Shown here piece after piece: positions 51,146 to 60,451 of a stretch of 64,000 nucleotides of DNA. Position 1 is the first letter of the stretch, and each line of letters starts with the position of its first letter. This stretch comes from Clostridium_X cadaveris (lineage in GTDB: Bacteria; Bacillota; Clostridia; Clostridiales; Clostridiaceae): the NCBI RefSeq assembly GCF_039521325.1, contig NZ_BAAACD010000024.1, one strand, 5' to 3'. The notes below the pieces were generated by a model, which saw only the letters and a list, made by a program, of their open reading frames with translations, did not search any database and was not told where the DNA came from. A program made the position numbers and the translations under genes.

Positions 51146-51241
51146 CCATATATCTCCTTTTAATAAGCTTCTCTTTTATTATTTTATACCATTATTCAGA
51201 ATTTAATGTCAATGAAAATAATATTATTTTTTTGATTATTC

Positions 51242-51287
51242 AAAAAACACCTTGAGGATATATTTTTTATCCTCAAGGTGTTTTTAC
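51242..51287 (-). terminator. MATE transporter gene terminator
   Basis: Very strong perfect stem AAAACACCTTGAGGATA / TATCCTCAAGGTGTTTT with a short T/A loop. Shares the AAACACCTTGA core with the terminator at 52827-52850. Confidence 0.93.
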
Positions 51288-51288
51288 T

Positions 51289-52665
51289 TTAAGCATTGAC
51301 TACATGCTTCATCTTTTCATAAGAAATTTGTTCTTCTTCTATATCTCTATTAGCTTTCCTTATATATATAACGCCTGTTATCGAAGCTATTATATCTGTT
51401 ACAGGATATGTAGCCCAAGCACCTTCCACCTGCCATAAAGCTACAAACACTATTACTAATGGTATAAAAATTACTATTTGTCTATATATAGAAAGTAAAA
51501 AGCTCATTTTTGCTTCTCCCATAGCTTGATAATAATACATAGCTATATAATATAATCCTATTAGAGGGAATAACGATATACAAATTCTAAAAGCTCTTAC
51601 TGCATCGTCTAAAAATTGTATTTCTAAAAGGAAACTTCCTATAATCTGTTTTGTAAAAATCATCATTATAGCCCACATAGCAAAAGAAGCAATTGTAGCA
51701 GATTTTATCGCACTTTTTACAGTGTCTTTAATACGTTTAAAGTTTCTAGCACCATAATTGAAAGCTACTATAGGCTGCATTGCAGACGCAATTCCTAATA
51801 TAGTTATATACATAAACATAGATACCTTGGTTATAACTCCGACTATTATAATAGCTTCGTCTCCACCGCTATTAGATAAAAGATTGTTTAATAACACCGC
51901 AACTACAGCATCTGATATCTCTATTACAAAAGTTGAGAATCCTACTGCAATTATAAGCTTTGCAATGCTGAAATTTATCTTAAACGATAATTTTAAATGA
52001 AGCTGGTCTTTTATTTTCCAAAATTGAATAGTAGCAAATATAAAAGCTACTATTTGTGAAATAACTGTAGCTATAGCTGCTCCTTTAACTCCCATAAATA
52101 ATTGACCCACTAACATAAAGTCTATAATTACATTTATCGTTGCACCCATAGAATTTGTGTATAAGGTTACTCTTGTATTTCCTAATGAATTCATTATAAA
52201 ACACATTACAAAAGTAAGTGCTTGGAATATACCACCTAAAAGAACGATTGACACATAATCCCTAGCAAGAGGATAAATAACACTGCTTGCCCCCATTTTA
52301 ATCAATATAGGTTCTAAAAACATATATATACCTAATGGTAAAATAACTAAAAATACTATTGTAAGAGCTAGTGCAGTACTTATGGTTTTCTTTAGCTCAT
52401 CATAGTTTTTCTCTCCTAGATATCTAGCAACTGCCGTAGATGTACCTATTGATATTAACATCGCTATTGATGATAATAGTCTTTGAATTGGAAATGCTAT
52501 AGTTAAGGCGCCAATAGCGTTAGCTCCTACATGTCGTCCCACAAAGAAGGTATCTACCATATTATAAAGTTCCGATACCAGCAGAGAAATTATAGCCGGT
52601 AATGCAAACTTCCATAATACCTTGCTTATCCTTCCTTCTGAAAATATTTTACTATCTATACCCAC
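51289..52665 (-). CDS. MATE-family efflux transporter
   Basis: Na+- or H+-coupled multidrug/organic cation exporter of the NorM/DinF/MepA superfamily. The 458 residues have twelve hydrophobic segments in two similar halves, with the N-terminal signature LWKFALPAIISLLVSELYNMVDTFFVGRHVG and GAMQPIV-like IASAMQPIVAFNYGARN in the second half. The layout (LALTIVFLVILPLG, MCFIMNSLGNT) fits the MepA branch. Substrate unknown. Single gene between the AraC regulator (upstream, same strand, its own terminator between) and the sigma4-like gene. Confidence 0.93.
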   Translation of the reverse strand: MGIDSKIFSEGRISKVLWKFALPAIISLLVSELYNMVDTFFVGRHVGANAIGALTIAFPIQRLLSSIAMLISIGTSTAVARYLGEKNYDELKKTISTALALTIVFLVILPLGIYMFLEPILIKMGASSVIYPLARDYVSIVLLGGIFQALTFVMCFIMNSLGNTRVTLYTNSMGATINVIIDFMLVGQLFMGVKGAAIATVISQIVAFIFATIQFWKIKDQLHLKLSFKINFSIAKLIIAVGFSTFVIEISDAVVAVLLNNLLSNSGGDEAIIIVGVITKVSMFMYITILGIASAMQPIVAFNYGARNFKRIKDTVKSAIKSATIASFAMWAIMMIFTKQIIGSFLLEIQFLDDAVRAFRICISLFPLIGLYYIAMYYYQAMGEAKMSFLLSIYRQIVIFIPLVIVFVALWQVEGAWATYPVTDIIASITGVIYIRKANRDIEEEQISYEKMKHVVNA

Positions 52666-52826
52666 TTTAACACCTCATATCATATTTTTGTAATAATTTT
52701 ATTTATTACTCTAATATAATTATAGCTTGTCATAAAACTTTTTTCTTTCACTAACTTGTGGATATACAAGTACTTTTTTAAGGGATTCCAATAAACAAGT
52801 TTTTATCCATAAAGCATAAAAACACC

Positions 52827-52850
52827 TTGAATAAGGTGTTTTTGTACTTT
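52827..52850 (-). terminator. Terminator of the AraC-type regulator gene
   Basis: Stem AAAACACCTT / AAGGTGTTTT with a four-base loop, 20 bases after the stop codon, then T-rich sequence. Confidence 0.85.
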
Positions 52851-52866
52851 TTTGAATATAAATTTT

Positions 52867-54903
52867 CTATTTTACTGCATTAAATGTAATTAATACAGCT
52901 CCATAACCCTGAATTTTTATTCCTAAATGGTGCACAGTGTTCTTTTTTCTGTACTCCATATCTATTTTGGGATTACATGCAATTTTTATCAAATCTATCT
53001 CTTCATCACTTAGTCTTCTTGGGGAGCCTAATGATAAATATTTGTTATAACAAGAGTTTATTCTTTCATATATTTCATACTTTGTTACCTTATATTCTTT
53101 AAATAAATTAGTTATATTTAATGATATATTTCGTTGGGCTATATTTTTCTTTCCTCTTAACTTATTTATTTCTGAAAGCTTTATTAAGTTTTCCATCTCT
53201 TCATTATAAGTATATAAGAGAATTTGAATATCATCCCCTTTGGATGTAACTATATATCCTTCACCTTGAGCTACTACTTTATCACCCAATCTGCTCAAAA
53301 ATTGATATGCATAATATGAAGGCTTTCTTATTCCTTCCCAATTTATTATTCCGGAATCACCAAAAAAAACCTCATTATTTTTGTCTAAGCTCAGTGCTAT
53401 ATCATCTATGATCTTTAAGAATGATATCTTCTTACCATCTCTTAATCCATGATGTATAGTGTATGGCAACATATATGAAGTATCATATATTTCATTCTGT
53501 TGAATTTCAAGAATTTCCTCTTCCTCTGCTGGAAGTCCCCATTCATCTATTAAAAGTTCTTTTAGTTTTTGTTTGCTATCAACCTCTATCCTTTTATCTA
53601 TTGTATATCTCCACTTTCCAATCTCATAATTTCCATACTCATCAGAAAAATAAGCCAAAAACTCATCTAATATTCTTAAAGTATCTTTATCTACGTTATC
53701 TATTATTATATCTGGTCTTAAATCAAGAGACAGTATAAAATCTATTACATCTTTAGCCATCTTGACATTTTTAAATTCTCTTACAAATAAACCAGATAAT
53801 CTTCCATAATCAAAAGTTATGTCTTTTTGAATGTTTTTTATTATATTCCTATTATAATAGTCCATTAAATTTTCAGCTTTAGGTAGCCATATACTGTTTT
53901 TATAAGGATGATCAAAATTTTCTAGCACATCACTAGCATTTATAGAAATCTTTATTATCTTATCATCATAATTAAATCTATCATAATCCTCTAAAAATGT
54001 AGTTAAGTAATCAAGTGCTATATCTAAATCATAACTTTCAACATCTTTTATCTCTTCCAATTTTGAGTCATCAACTTTATACATCTTTCTGTACTGCATT
54101 GGAGTCATATTGTAATGCTTTTTAAAATGTTTATTATAATACCTTATATGAGAAAACCCAACCTCTAAAGATATATCTGAAATTGTCATATCTGTGTCTA
54201 GTAAAAGTTTTATAGATTCCTGAACTCTAGTTAGGTTTACGAAATCCTTAAAACTTAATCCCATAGTGCTTTTTATCTCATGAGAAAGATAATGAGCACT
54301 TAAAAACTCCTTCTCAGCTATGTCCTGAAGGCTTATTTTATTATTGTAATTATTATATATATATTTAGCTATTCTATGATATCTCTCAAGTTGTTCCTCA
54401 TTATCCTTAAGCTCTTCCTTCTCATAAATAAGATAATGAAAATTATTCAGCAAATGGTACAAAAGCTCTACCATGGTTTCTTCTATATACTCATCGTAAT
54501 CATCGCCTTTTTGTACCACTTCACATACTATCATAGATATATATTTTCTTAGAATCTCGTATTTTTCATCACCTTGCTGTATATTTTCTTCTGTGGTGTC
54601 AGTGTAGAAAAACATATTTTTTATATCATCATAATACTTTTGAAAAAAATTAGGATCCATGTGTATCATAAGAACCATATTATCTTCATCACTATGAATT
54701 CTATGACATTCTTCCATATTTATTATCTCTATTTCATTTTCCTCTACAACATAATTATCACTTTCTATAGTAACTTCTATTGATCCTTTAAGAACCATTA
54801 AAAGCTCTATTGCATCATGCCAATGAATAGGATGCTCCTTTATATTTAGCAGTTCCACCTTTACAGGTATATTGCCATTATAACTCACGTATTCTTTACG
54901 CAT
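52867..54903 (-). CDS. AraC-family regulator with cupin N-terminus and GH39-like C-terminus
   Basis: One-component transcription regulator, likely sugar-responsive. The 678 residues have a cupin sensor (about 10-95, EHPIHWHDAIELLMVLKGS with HxH), the AraC/XylS double helix-turn-helix (about 180-282, ISLQDIAEKEFLSAHYLSHEIK and SDISLEVGFSHIRYYNKHFKKHYNMTP), and a C-terminal region (about 310-678) resembling GH39 glycosidases (LLIDEWGLPAEE, SYMLPYTIHHGLRD, FFGDSGIINWEGIRKPSYYAYQFL). The WNEP-type acid/base motif of real GH39 enzymes is not seen, so this part is probably a ligand sensor. It follows a membrane-protein gene by 17 bases. Confidence 0.88.
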   Translation of the reverse strand: MRKEYVSYNGNIPVKVELLNIKEHPIHWHDAIELLMVLKGSIEVTIESDNYVVEENEIEIINMEECHRIHSDEDNMVLMIHMDPNFFQKYYDDIKNMFFYTDTTEENIQQGDEKYEILRKYISMIVCEVVQKGDDYDEYIEETMVELLYHLLNNFHYLIYEKEELKDNEEQLERYHRIAKYIYNNYNNKISLQDIAEKEFLSAHYLSHEIKSTMGLSFKDFVNLTRVQESIKLLLDTDMTISDISLEVGFSHIRYYNKHFKKHYNMTPMQYRKMYKVDDSKLEEIKDVESYDLDIALDYLTTFLEDYDRFNYDDKIIKISINASDVLENFDHPYKNSIWLPKAENLMDYYNRNIIKNIQKDITFDYGRLSGLFVREFKNVKMAKDVIDFILSLDLRPDIIIDNVDKDTLRILDEFLAYFSDEYGNYEIGKWRYTIDKRIEVDSKQKLKELLIDEWGLPAEEEEILEIQQNEIYDTSYMLPYTIHHGLRDGKKISFLKIIDDIALSLDKNNEVFFGDSGIINWEGIRKPSYYAYQFLSRLGDKVVAQGEGYIVTSKGDDIQILLYTYNEEMENLIKLSEINKLRGKKNIAQRNISLNITNLFKEYKVTKYEIYERINSCYNKYLSLGSPRRLSDEEIDLIKIACNPKIDMEYRKKNTVHHLGIKIQGYGAVLITFNAVK

Positions 54904-54920
54904 TAAACCCCACCTTTTTA

Positions 54921-55487
54921 TTATGGCGTATATATCTTAATAATCTTTTCTACAAATTCGCCATCTCTATTTTCCATATATACATTAGCAAACATATCAT
55001 TTACCATTCTATTTATAGGATTGCTATTTTTAAGACATTTTATTTTATATATATATACTTCTTCGTACTTCGCACTTTTTTTATTTTTTATGAATTGCAC
55101 ATTTTTTTCTTTGCTGTAATATCTTTCGTAACCTTTTGATTTTCCTTCACCTTTCTCATTTACTACATATACTTCTCCGTTATCATTGTTCTCATCCTTA
55201 ACATAAGTCCCATCTTCAAAAGGAACCAAGGTATTCTCTTGAACTATCATTTCTACCTCTCTAAAGTCCTTTTTCCCAACAACCCATATGCCATATGGGA
55301 TTATAAAGCTTATTGTAATCATAATTAAAAAGGCTAGTACCAAATCAACAATGATAAACTTTGTAAGCTTAGTCCTAATTTTAGCCTCATTATCTGATCT
55401 TTTATGAATATTACTTGTCTGCTTATTAAACATAATCCAAGCTACTATAAATCCTATGAAAAATCCTATATATAAAAGTTTTATCAT
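54921..55487 (-). CDS. Membrane protein of unknown function upstream of the AraC-type regulator
   Basis: No family recognised. The 188 residues have two membrane helices (about 2-17 and 40-65) separated by a basic loop, then a polar domain of about 120 residues rich in charged and Tyr residues (KGYERYYSKEKNVQFIKNKKSAKYEEVYIYKIKC in part). I chose ATG 55487 with AGGA eight bases upstream; an open frame continues to 55520. It probably shares a transcript with the downstream AraC-type regulator, and divergent transcription separates it from the PHP gene. Confidence 0.75.
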   Translation of the reverse strand: MIKLLYIGFFIGFIVAWIMFNKQTSNIHKRSDNEAKIRTKLTKFIIVDLVLAFLIMITISFIIPYGIWVVGKKDFREVEMIVQENTLVPFEDGTYVKDENNDNGEVYVVNEKGEGKSKGYERYYSKEKNVQFIKNKKSAKYEEVYIYKIKCLKNSNPINRMVNDMFANVYMENRDGEFVEKIIKIYTP

Positions 55488-55647
55488 GTATCCCGTCCTG
55501 CCTTCCTTGGTATTTTTCACCTATACTAATAACATAATAATACCATAGAGAAGATTTAAAATAAAGAACGCTAAGACTCATGATTTCTTTAACAATTTTA
55601 TAATTATGAAATAATATATAATATAACATTTTATAAGGAGACTTTTC

Positions 55648-56643
55648 ATGTCCAGTTTTCCAAAATATAAAACCTTATATGGAGTTCCTCACTGCCATTC
55701 CTCTCTTTCTACTGGGGAAGAGATTCCGGGAAGAATATTGTCTTCTGCAAGAAATAGAGGATTGGACTTTGTTATATTATCCGATCATAATACTTTTTTA
55801 ATAAAGGAAATAAAGAATAAATCCTCTAAAATAATGAGGTGGGCAGCATGTCAAAAGGCCTGCACAAGTTTTAATAAGAAATATAAAGATTTTCTTTCTC
55901 TTACAGCTTTTGAGGCTAAAAGTCATTTATATGGTCATTTTAATATAATAGGTTCTTCTAATTTTTTTAGCAGTCCTATAAAAAATATAAATGCCTTCAT
56001 GTTGTGGTTATGGGCAAACCCATCAATAGTTGCAATAAATCATCCCCATTCTTCTGTTGAAAACATCCCTTCACACAAGTTTTTGAAAGAGTCTATATGT
56101 TTGATAGAAGTTGGAAATGGTTGTTTAAAAAACAATTACTGCCGTTTTGAAAGAAGATATTACTCAATGCTTGATTTAGGCTGGAAAGTTGGGGCAATAA
56201 ACGGTCAAGATAATCATAAAAAAGATGTAGGTGTAAGTGATAATTTGACTGCTGTCTTGTGCAAAGAAAAATCAATTCCTGCTCTTTTAGATGCGTTAAA
56301 ATATCGAAGGACCTACTCAACGGAGTCAAGAACATTAAAATTATTATTTTCTATAAATAAAACTTTTATGGGAAGTACTATAAAAATTAAAGAAGGAAAA
56401 AAATTAAATTTTAACATATGGGCTCATGATTCAGAAAATCTCATAGATAAAATAGAAGTAATCACTTCTGGTGGAAAAGTAATACGCACTCAGGATTTCC
56501 CTCCTGAGAAAAATATCTCTTATCTTCTTAGTCTCACAGCTTCTTGTGAAGAAAAATGGTACGTTATAAAAATATATCAAGCTAATGATAAAATAGCATT
56601 TTCGTCTCCTATATTTTTAAAAATAGAAAAATCAGCTAAATAA
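55648..56643 (+). CDS. PHP-domain phosphoesterase
   Basis: Predicted metal-dependent phosphoesterase of the PHP superfamily. The 331 residues have the metal motifs PHCHSSLS (HxH at about 15-17), ILSDHNTF, EAKSHLYGHFN, INHPHSS and NGQDNHKK in family order. After the catalytic domain (about 1-225) comes a beta-sandwich-like tail (about 225-331, LKLLFSINKTFMGS, KLNFNIWAHDSENLIDKIEVI) also seen in other secreted or surface PHP proteins, but I see no signal peptide. Substrate unknown. ATG 55648 follows AAGGAGA. Confidence 0.88.
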   Translation: MSSFPKYKTLYGVPHCHSSLSTGEEIPGRILSSARNRGLDFVILSDHNTFLIKEIKNKSSKIMRWAACQKACTSFNKKYKDFLSLTAFEAKSHLYGHFNIIGSSNFFSSPIKNINAFMLWLWANPSIVAINHPHSSVENIPSHKFLKESICLIEVGNGCLKNNYCRFERRYYSMLDLGWKVGAINGQDNHKKDVGVSDNLTAVLCKEKSIPALLDALKYRRTYSTESRTLKLLFSINKTFMGSTIKIKEGKKLNFNIWAHDSENLIDKIEVITSGGKVIRTQDFPPEKNISYLLSLTASCEEKWYVIKIYQANDKIAFSSPIFLKIEKSAK

Positions 56644-56658
56644 GCTGATTTTTCTATT
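56630..56658 (+). terminator. PHP gene terminator
   Basis: Stem AAATCAGCT / AGCTGATTT around the stop codon, followed by TTCTATTTCTTTT. Lies between convergent genes. Confidence 0.85.
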
Positions 56659-57004
56659 TCTTTTCGTCGTGTTGATTTTTAACTCTATTTGGCTTAGCCT
56701 TTGGTTTTATTACTACCTTATTCTTTGCTGATTCTTTTTTCTGTTTGTAATCCCCTATGTCTCCTCTAGTTATGTCAAAGAACCACATGAAAAATACAAC
56801 AAAAACAGCAGATTTAGTAAAAATAGCTATATTTCCTGTAAAGCCTATTGAAGGTATAGCTGGAAATATTAGTCCTATGATAGATATAGCTAAAACTATC
56901 CATCTAGAGATCTTTACTTTTTCTAATACAAAAATCTTTAAGATGTTATATACCATTATTATAAGTATTGAAAATAACAATAATATACCAATCTGTTTCC
57001 ACAT
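56654..57004 (-). CDS. Small membrane protein of unknown function
   Basis: The 116 residues have three hydrophobic helices (about 5-27, 33-52 and 57-78) and a strongly basic, disordered-looking cytosolic tail (about 85-116, many Lys and Asn). Not recognised. ATG 57004 follows AAGGAGGAA. It ends within the terminator region of the convergent PHP gene. Confidence 0.8.
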   Translation of the reverse strand: MWKQIGILLLFSILIIMVYNILKIFVLEKVKISRWIVLAISIIGLIFPAIPSIGFTGNIAIFTKSAVFVVFFMWFFDITRGDIGDYKQKKESAKNKVVIKPKAKPNRVKNQHDEKK

Positions 57005-57242
57005 ATTTCAATTCCTCCTTATAGATGCTAATATATATTGTATAGCAAAAGAGTGCTGTAGTAAATATTTCAAAGCCATTGTTTTAATATTTTAATATTC
57101 CATTACCTAAAATAAGTAAAAAATAATTCATTTAACTTAAATTTATCAAAAATATTTTTTTTTTTTGATAAGTTACTCTGTTTTCTGATATAATAAAAAA
57201 TGAGTAATAACAACAATATAAATAATTTTATGGGGTGATTTT

Positions 57243-57710
57243 GTGTCTTTTATTTCAACTTCACAATTAGATGATTTGGATTTACAAATTCTTGACATAT
57301 TAATCAAGGATTCTAGAACACCTTATTTAGAAATAGCTAGAATATGTCATGTTAGTGGTGGAACTATACATGTAAGAATGAAAAAAATGGAGGATTTAGG
57401 CATTATCAAAGGTACCAAAATACTTTTAGATATGCCTAAATTAGGTTATGATGTATGCTGTTTTGTTGGTATATATGTTGATAAATCTTCTTCATTCTCA
57501 AATGTCATAACTGAAATGGAAAAAATCAAAGAAGTTGTAGAACTTCATTATACAACAGGAGATTATTCCATTTTTGCTAAAGTTATATGCAGAAACATAA
57601 CAGATCTTCAAGATTTACTTATGAATAGAATAAACAACATCGTTGGTATTCAAAGGACCAACACTTTTATATCACTATCACAACCGGTTGACAGAAACGT
57701 TCAATTGTAA
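57243..57710 (+). CDS. Lrp/AsnC-family transcription regulator
   Basis: Feast/famine-type regulator. The 155 residues have the N-terminal AsnC helix-turn-helix (LDDLDLQILDILIKDSRTPYLEIARICHVSGGTIHVRMKKM region, about 8-50) and the RAM ligand domain (about 65-150, with VELHYTTGDYSIFAKV). Effector, probably an amino acid, unknown. Start GTG 57243 follows GGGGTGA. Monocistronic with a clear terminator; no adjacent target gene is obvious, so its regulon is unclear. Confidence 0.93.
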   Translation: MSFISTSQLDDLDLQILDILIKDSRTPYLEIARICHVSGGTIHVRMKKMEDLGIIKGTKILLDMPKLGYDVCCFVGIYVDKSSSFSNVITEMEKIKEVVELHYTTGDYSIFAKVICRNITDLQDLLMNRINNIVGIQRTNTFISLSQPVDRNVQL

Positions 57711-57722
57711 GCATATTTCTAT

Positions 57723-57755
57723 AAAAAAGAGACCACTTGAATGGTCTCTTTTTTA
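57723..57755 (+). terminator. Lrp-family gene terminator
   Basis: Stem AAAAAAGAGACCA / TGGTCTCTTTTTT with a six-base loop. Works in both directions between convergent genes. Confidence 0.93.
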
Positions 57756-57760
57756 TATTA

Positions 57761-58282
57761 CTAATATTTCTCACCTGTTTCAAGCTGTTGGAATTTTTCT
57801 CCATCGTCTGTAGATACATCGATATTTTTAAAAGCCTTTGTAACCTTTACAACGATAGTTGGATAAGTTAACGCCTGAGTTACCTGATCATTCGGACCAG
57901 GTCCACTTTCTTTTATGACTATATATGCACTTTCTCCTTTATCATAAGCTTCTAACACCTCAATACTAAATCCTCCAGTATTTTTCTGACCTGAAAAAAT
58001 TATTATATAATGCTCACCATCATTGGCGTATTCTGTAAATCCCCTTTTCTCCTTCATATTGTCTATCATAGACTTTATATTCTCTGTATAAAGTTCAGGT
58101 TTTATAATGTTAAAGCTACTTTTCTTAACTTCTTTCTTTTCCTCTGTTTCTTGTTTTACCACAGGAATTTCTTCTTTGTTCACTTTAGATTCCTCCTGAC
58201 TCACATTAGATTCTTTTTTAAGGTTACATCCTAAAATAGTAACCGCAAAAATACACAAAATTATTAATAAAATTTTTTTCAT
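57761..58282 (-). CDS. Lipoprotein with a PrcB C-terminal-like domain
   Basis: Secreted lipoprotein of 173 residues. MKKILLIILCIFAVTILGC is a type II signal peptide with lipid-anchor Cys19; a Glu/Lys-rich spacer follows (about 25-60). The C-terminal part (IIFSGQKNTGGFSIEVLEAY, KESGPGPNDQVTQALTYPTIVVKV) matches the PrcB_C domain, first described in the Treponema dentilisin protease complex. Its role here is unknown; a protein-interaction or protease-partner role is inference. ATG 58282 follows GGGGGG. Open frame upstream to 58396 has no ribosome site. Confidence 0.85.
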   Translation of the reverse strand: MKKILLIILCIFAVTILGCNLKKESNVSQEESKVNKEEIPVVKQETEEKKEVKKSSFNIIKPELYTENIKSMIDNMKEKRGFTEYANDGEHYIIIFSGQKNTGGFSIEVLEAYDKGESAYIVIKESGPGPNDQVTQALTYPTIVVKVTKAFKNIDVSTDDGEKFQQLETGEKY

Positions 58283-58425
58283 AGTTTCCCCCCCTACTTT
58301 ATTATATAATATTTCTCCCGCAAATAAAATTATTGCTTTTAAAATATAATTTAGCTTTTTATACATAAAATTCTCTTTAATGAAAATACTAACCATAAAC
58401 TTAAATATAAAGGAGATGTATTTTA

Positions 58426-58632
58426 ATGAAAACTTTTGATATCATAGCACTTTTATTAGTTATAATAGGTGCAGTAAACTGGGGTTTAGTTGGATTTTTC
58501 CAATTCAATCTTGTAGACACTTTATTTGGAACTATGAGCGCTGTTTCAAGAGTAATTTATGCTCTAGTAGGGCTAGCTGGATTGTATTCAATATCCTTCT
58601 TTGCCAAAGATAAATACCGTGATGCAGAATAA
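58426..58632 (+). CDS. DUF378-family small membrane protein
   Basis: The 68 residues form two membrane helices with the DUF378 signature: DIIALLLVIIGAVNWGLVGFF, LVDTLFG, and RVIYALVGLAGLYSI. Function unknown in this widespread family. ATG 58426 follows AAAGGAGA. The last codons and stop are repeated in the DNA just downstream. Confidence 0.92.
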   Translation: MKTFDIIALLLVIIGAVNWGLVGFFQFNLVDTLFGTMSAVSRVIYALVGLAGLYSISFFAKDKYRDAE

Positions 58633-58659
58633 TTATCATGATGCAGAGTAATACTTAGG

Positions 58660-58698
58660 ATAAAAGCCTGACATAAAATTTAATTTTGTCAGGCTTTC
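58660..58698 (+). terminator. DUF378 gene terminator
   Basis: Stem AAAGCCTGACA / TGTCAGGCTTT (58663-58697) with an AT-rich loop. Lies between convergent genes and may serve plsC on the other strand. Confidence 0.87.
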
Positions 58699-58709
58699 AA
58701 TCTTGTATG

Positions 58710-59429
58710 CTATTTATTATTTTGTTCTAGATTTTTAACTATCTTGCTTTTTATTTCATCTATAAGGTCATTTTGCTCTTCTTTTGTCATTCCTTCCGTA
58801 TAAATAGGTTTATCTACTGTAACTATAACATGAGCTTTTCTTAACCTATTATTTTCTTCTAAAATTTTATATGCTCCATCAATTGTAACTGGTACTATTG
58901 GAACTCCAGATTTTAACGCAAGCTTTAAGCTTCCCTTTTTAAATGATCCTACATTATTACTTTTACTTCTCGTTCCCTCCGGAAATATGCATAAAGAATG
59001 ACCCTCTTTTAGATAATTTACTCCTTCAAGAATTACCTTTATGGCTTCTCTCGTATTCTCTCTATCCAAAAACAAACTTCTAGTTCTTTTAATCCAAATT
59101 CCGAATAGAGGTACTTCAGCTAATTCCTTTTTTGCGACAAATCCCAAATGGCTTTTAGCTATTGAAACTATTATAGGTATATCCATATAACTTTGATGAT
59201 TTGAAACAAAAAGACATGGCCCATCAACTACGTTTTCTTCTCCATGAATTTCTACAGTAGTTCCTGTAATCTTCAAGGTATTTCTAGCCCAACGTTTTCC
59301 TATTTTAAACATAAATTTATCTACGTCTTCTTGGGTTCCCTTAGCTTTAACCCTGTTATATCCTATAGTATTTAAATAAAATAAAAGCATATAAATACCA
59401 AAAATTAGTCCTCCAATTATAGTCCTCAT
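58710..59429 (-). CDS. plsC: 1-acylglycerol-3-phosphate acyltransferase
   Basis: Adds the second acyl chain to make phosphatidic acid at the membrane. The 239 residues have an N-terminal membrane helix (about 3-23), the catalytic block SNHQSYMDIP (HX4D), RSLFLDRENTREA, IFPEGTRSKSN and VPIVPVTIDGAYKI, in the family order. Length normal. ATG 59429 follows AGGGAAGGG. Paralogues with other substrates exist, so the symbol is by family. Confidence 0.93.
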   Translation of the reverse strand: MRTIIGGLIFGIYMLLFYLNTIGYNRVKAKGTQEDVDKFMFKIGKRWARNTLKITGTTVEIHGEENVVDGPCLFVSNHQSYMDIPIIVSIAKSHLGFVAKKELAEVPLFGIWIKRTRSLFLDRENTREAIKVILEGVNYLKEGHSLCIFPEGTRSKSNNVGSFKKGSLKLALKSGVPIVPVTIDGAYKILEENNRLRKAHVIVTVDKPIYTEGMTKEEQNDLIDEIKSKIVKNLEQNNK

Positions 59430-59581
59430 ATAATCCCTTCCCTTGTGCTTATCTTAAATTAATTTTAATTATATCACAAATGGCAATAATTTTTATAGCT
59501 TACTTTTAAATTCTGTTCGCTTTTACAACAAAATCATTTTTGTTATAATTATTTTGAACCAACTATGAAAGGAGTAGTAAA

Positions 59582-60445
59582 TTGCAAAATAAGATACTAA
59601 AAAAAATTATACTTGTACTTGTAGTGATACTTTCACTATCTTTTGCGGCATGCAGTAGTGAAAGCAGTTCTAAAAAGGCACCAATATCTACTGGTAACGA
59701 ATTAAAGGTTCATTTCATTGATGTTGGACAAGGAGACTCTATACTTGTTCAGTTTAAAGACAAGAATTTATTAATCGATGCTGGTCCTAGAAGCAGCAGC
59801 AATGACCTTTTAAAATATCTTAAAGGTATTAATCTAACTAAATTAGACTATGTTGTTGCGACACACCCTCATGAAGATCATATTGGCGGTATGCCTGAAA
59901 TTATAAAAAACTTCGAAATCGGGGAATTTTATGCACCTAAAAAGCAGGCTTCAACCAAAATATTCCAAACCATGGTTGAAGATTTAAAAAAGAAAAATCA
60001 TAAGATAAATGTTGCAAAAGCAGGGGTTTCCCTAGACATGGATTCTGACATATCTGTAGAGATGATAGCCCCAAACAGTAGTGATTATGAAAATGTAAAC
60101 AATTATTCCGCAGTAATTAAAGTAACTTATAAGGATACTTCCTTCTTATTTACTGGTGATGCAGAAAAATTATCTGAGAAAGAAATTCTTCAGAAAAAGT
60201 ATGATATCAAAGCAGATGTCCTAAAACTTGGACATCACGGAAGCTCAACATCATCATCTAAAGAATTTCTAGACAAAGTAAACCCTAAAATAGCAGTGGC
60301 TTCCCTTGGTAAAAATAATGACTATGGTCACCCTCATAAGGAAATCATAAAAGCTATGAAGGATAGAAAGATAAGTTTCTACAGAACTGATGAACTCGGT
60401 ACAATAGTACTCAAAAGCGATGGTAAAAATATAACCAAAGAATAA
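59582..60445 (+). CDS. Metallo-beta-lactamase lipoprotein of the ComEC C-terminal type
   Basis: Surface-anchored hydrolase, possibly a nuclease. The 287 residues start with a type II signal peptide (lipid-anchor Cys24 in SLSFAACSS), then a ComEC-type MBL domain: VHFIDVGQGDSILVQF, LLIDAGPRSSS, VVATHPHEDHIGGMPE (HxHxDH), SAVIKVTYKDTSFLFTGDAE, LKLGHHGSSTSSSKEFL. The match is to the very domain missing from the ComEC channel at 10054-11712. Start is TTG 59582 after GAAAGGAG. Monocistronic, with its own terminator. Confidence 0.93.
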   Translation: MQNKILKKIILVLVVILSLSFAACSSESSSKKAPISTGNELKVHFIDVGQGDSILVQFKDKNLLIDAGPRSSSNDLLKYLKGINLTKLDYVVATHPHEDHIGGMPEIIKNFEIGEFYAPKKQASTKIFQTMVEDLKKKNHKINVAKAGVSLDMDSDISVEMIAPNSSDYENVNNYSAVIKVTYKDTSFLFTGDAEKLSEKEILQKKYDIKADVLKLGHHGSSTSSSKEFLDKVNPKIAVASLGKNNDYGHPHKEIIKAMKDRKISFYRTDELGTIVLKSDGKNITKE

Positions 60446-60451
60446 AAAATT

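Noticed and set aside
52750..52775. Inverted repeat ACTTG...CAAGT before the MATE gene as a regulator binding site
   Set aside because: Only five bases per arm in an AT-rich gap, with no conserved partner sequence; too weak to call.
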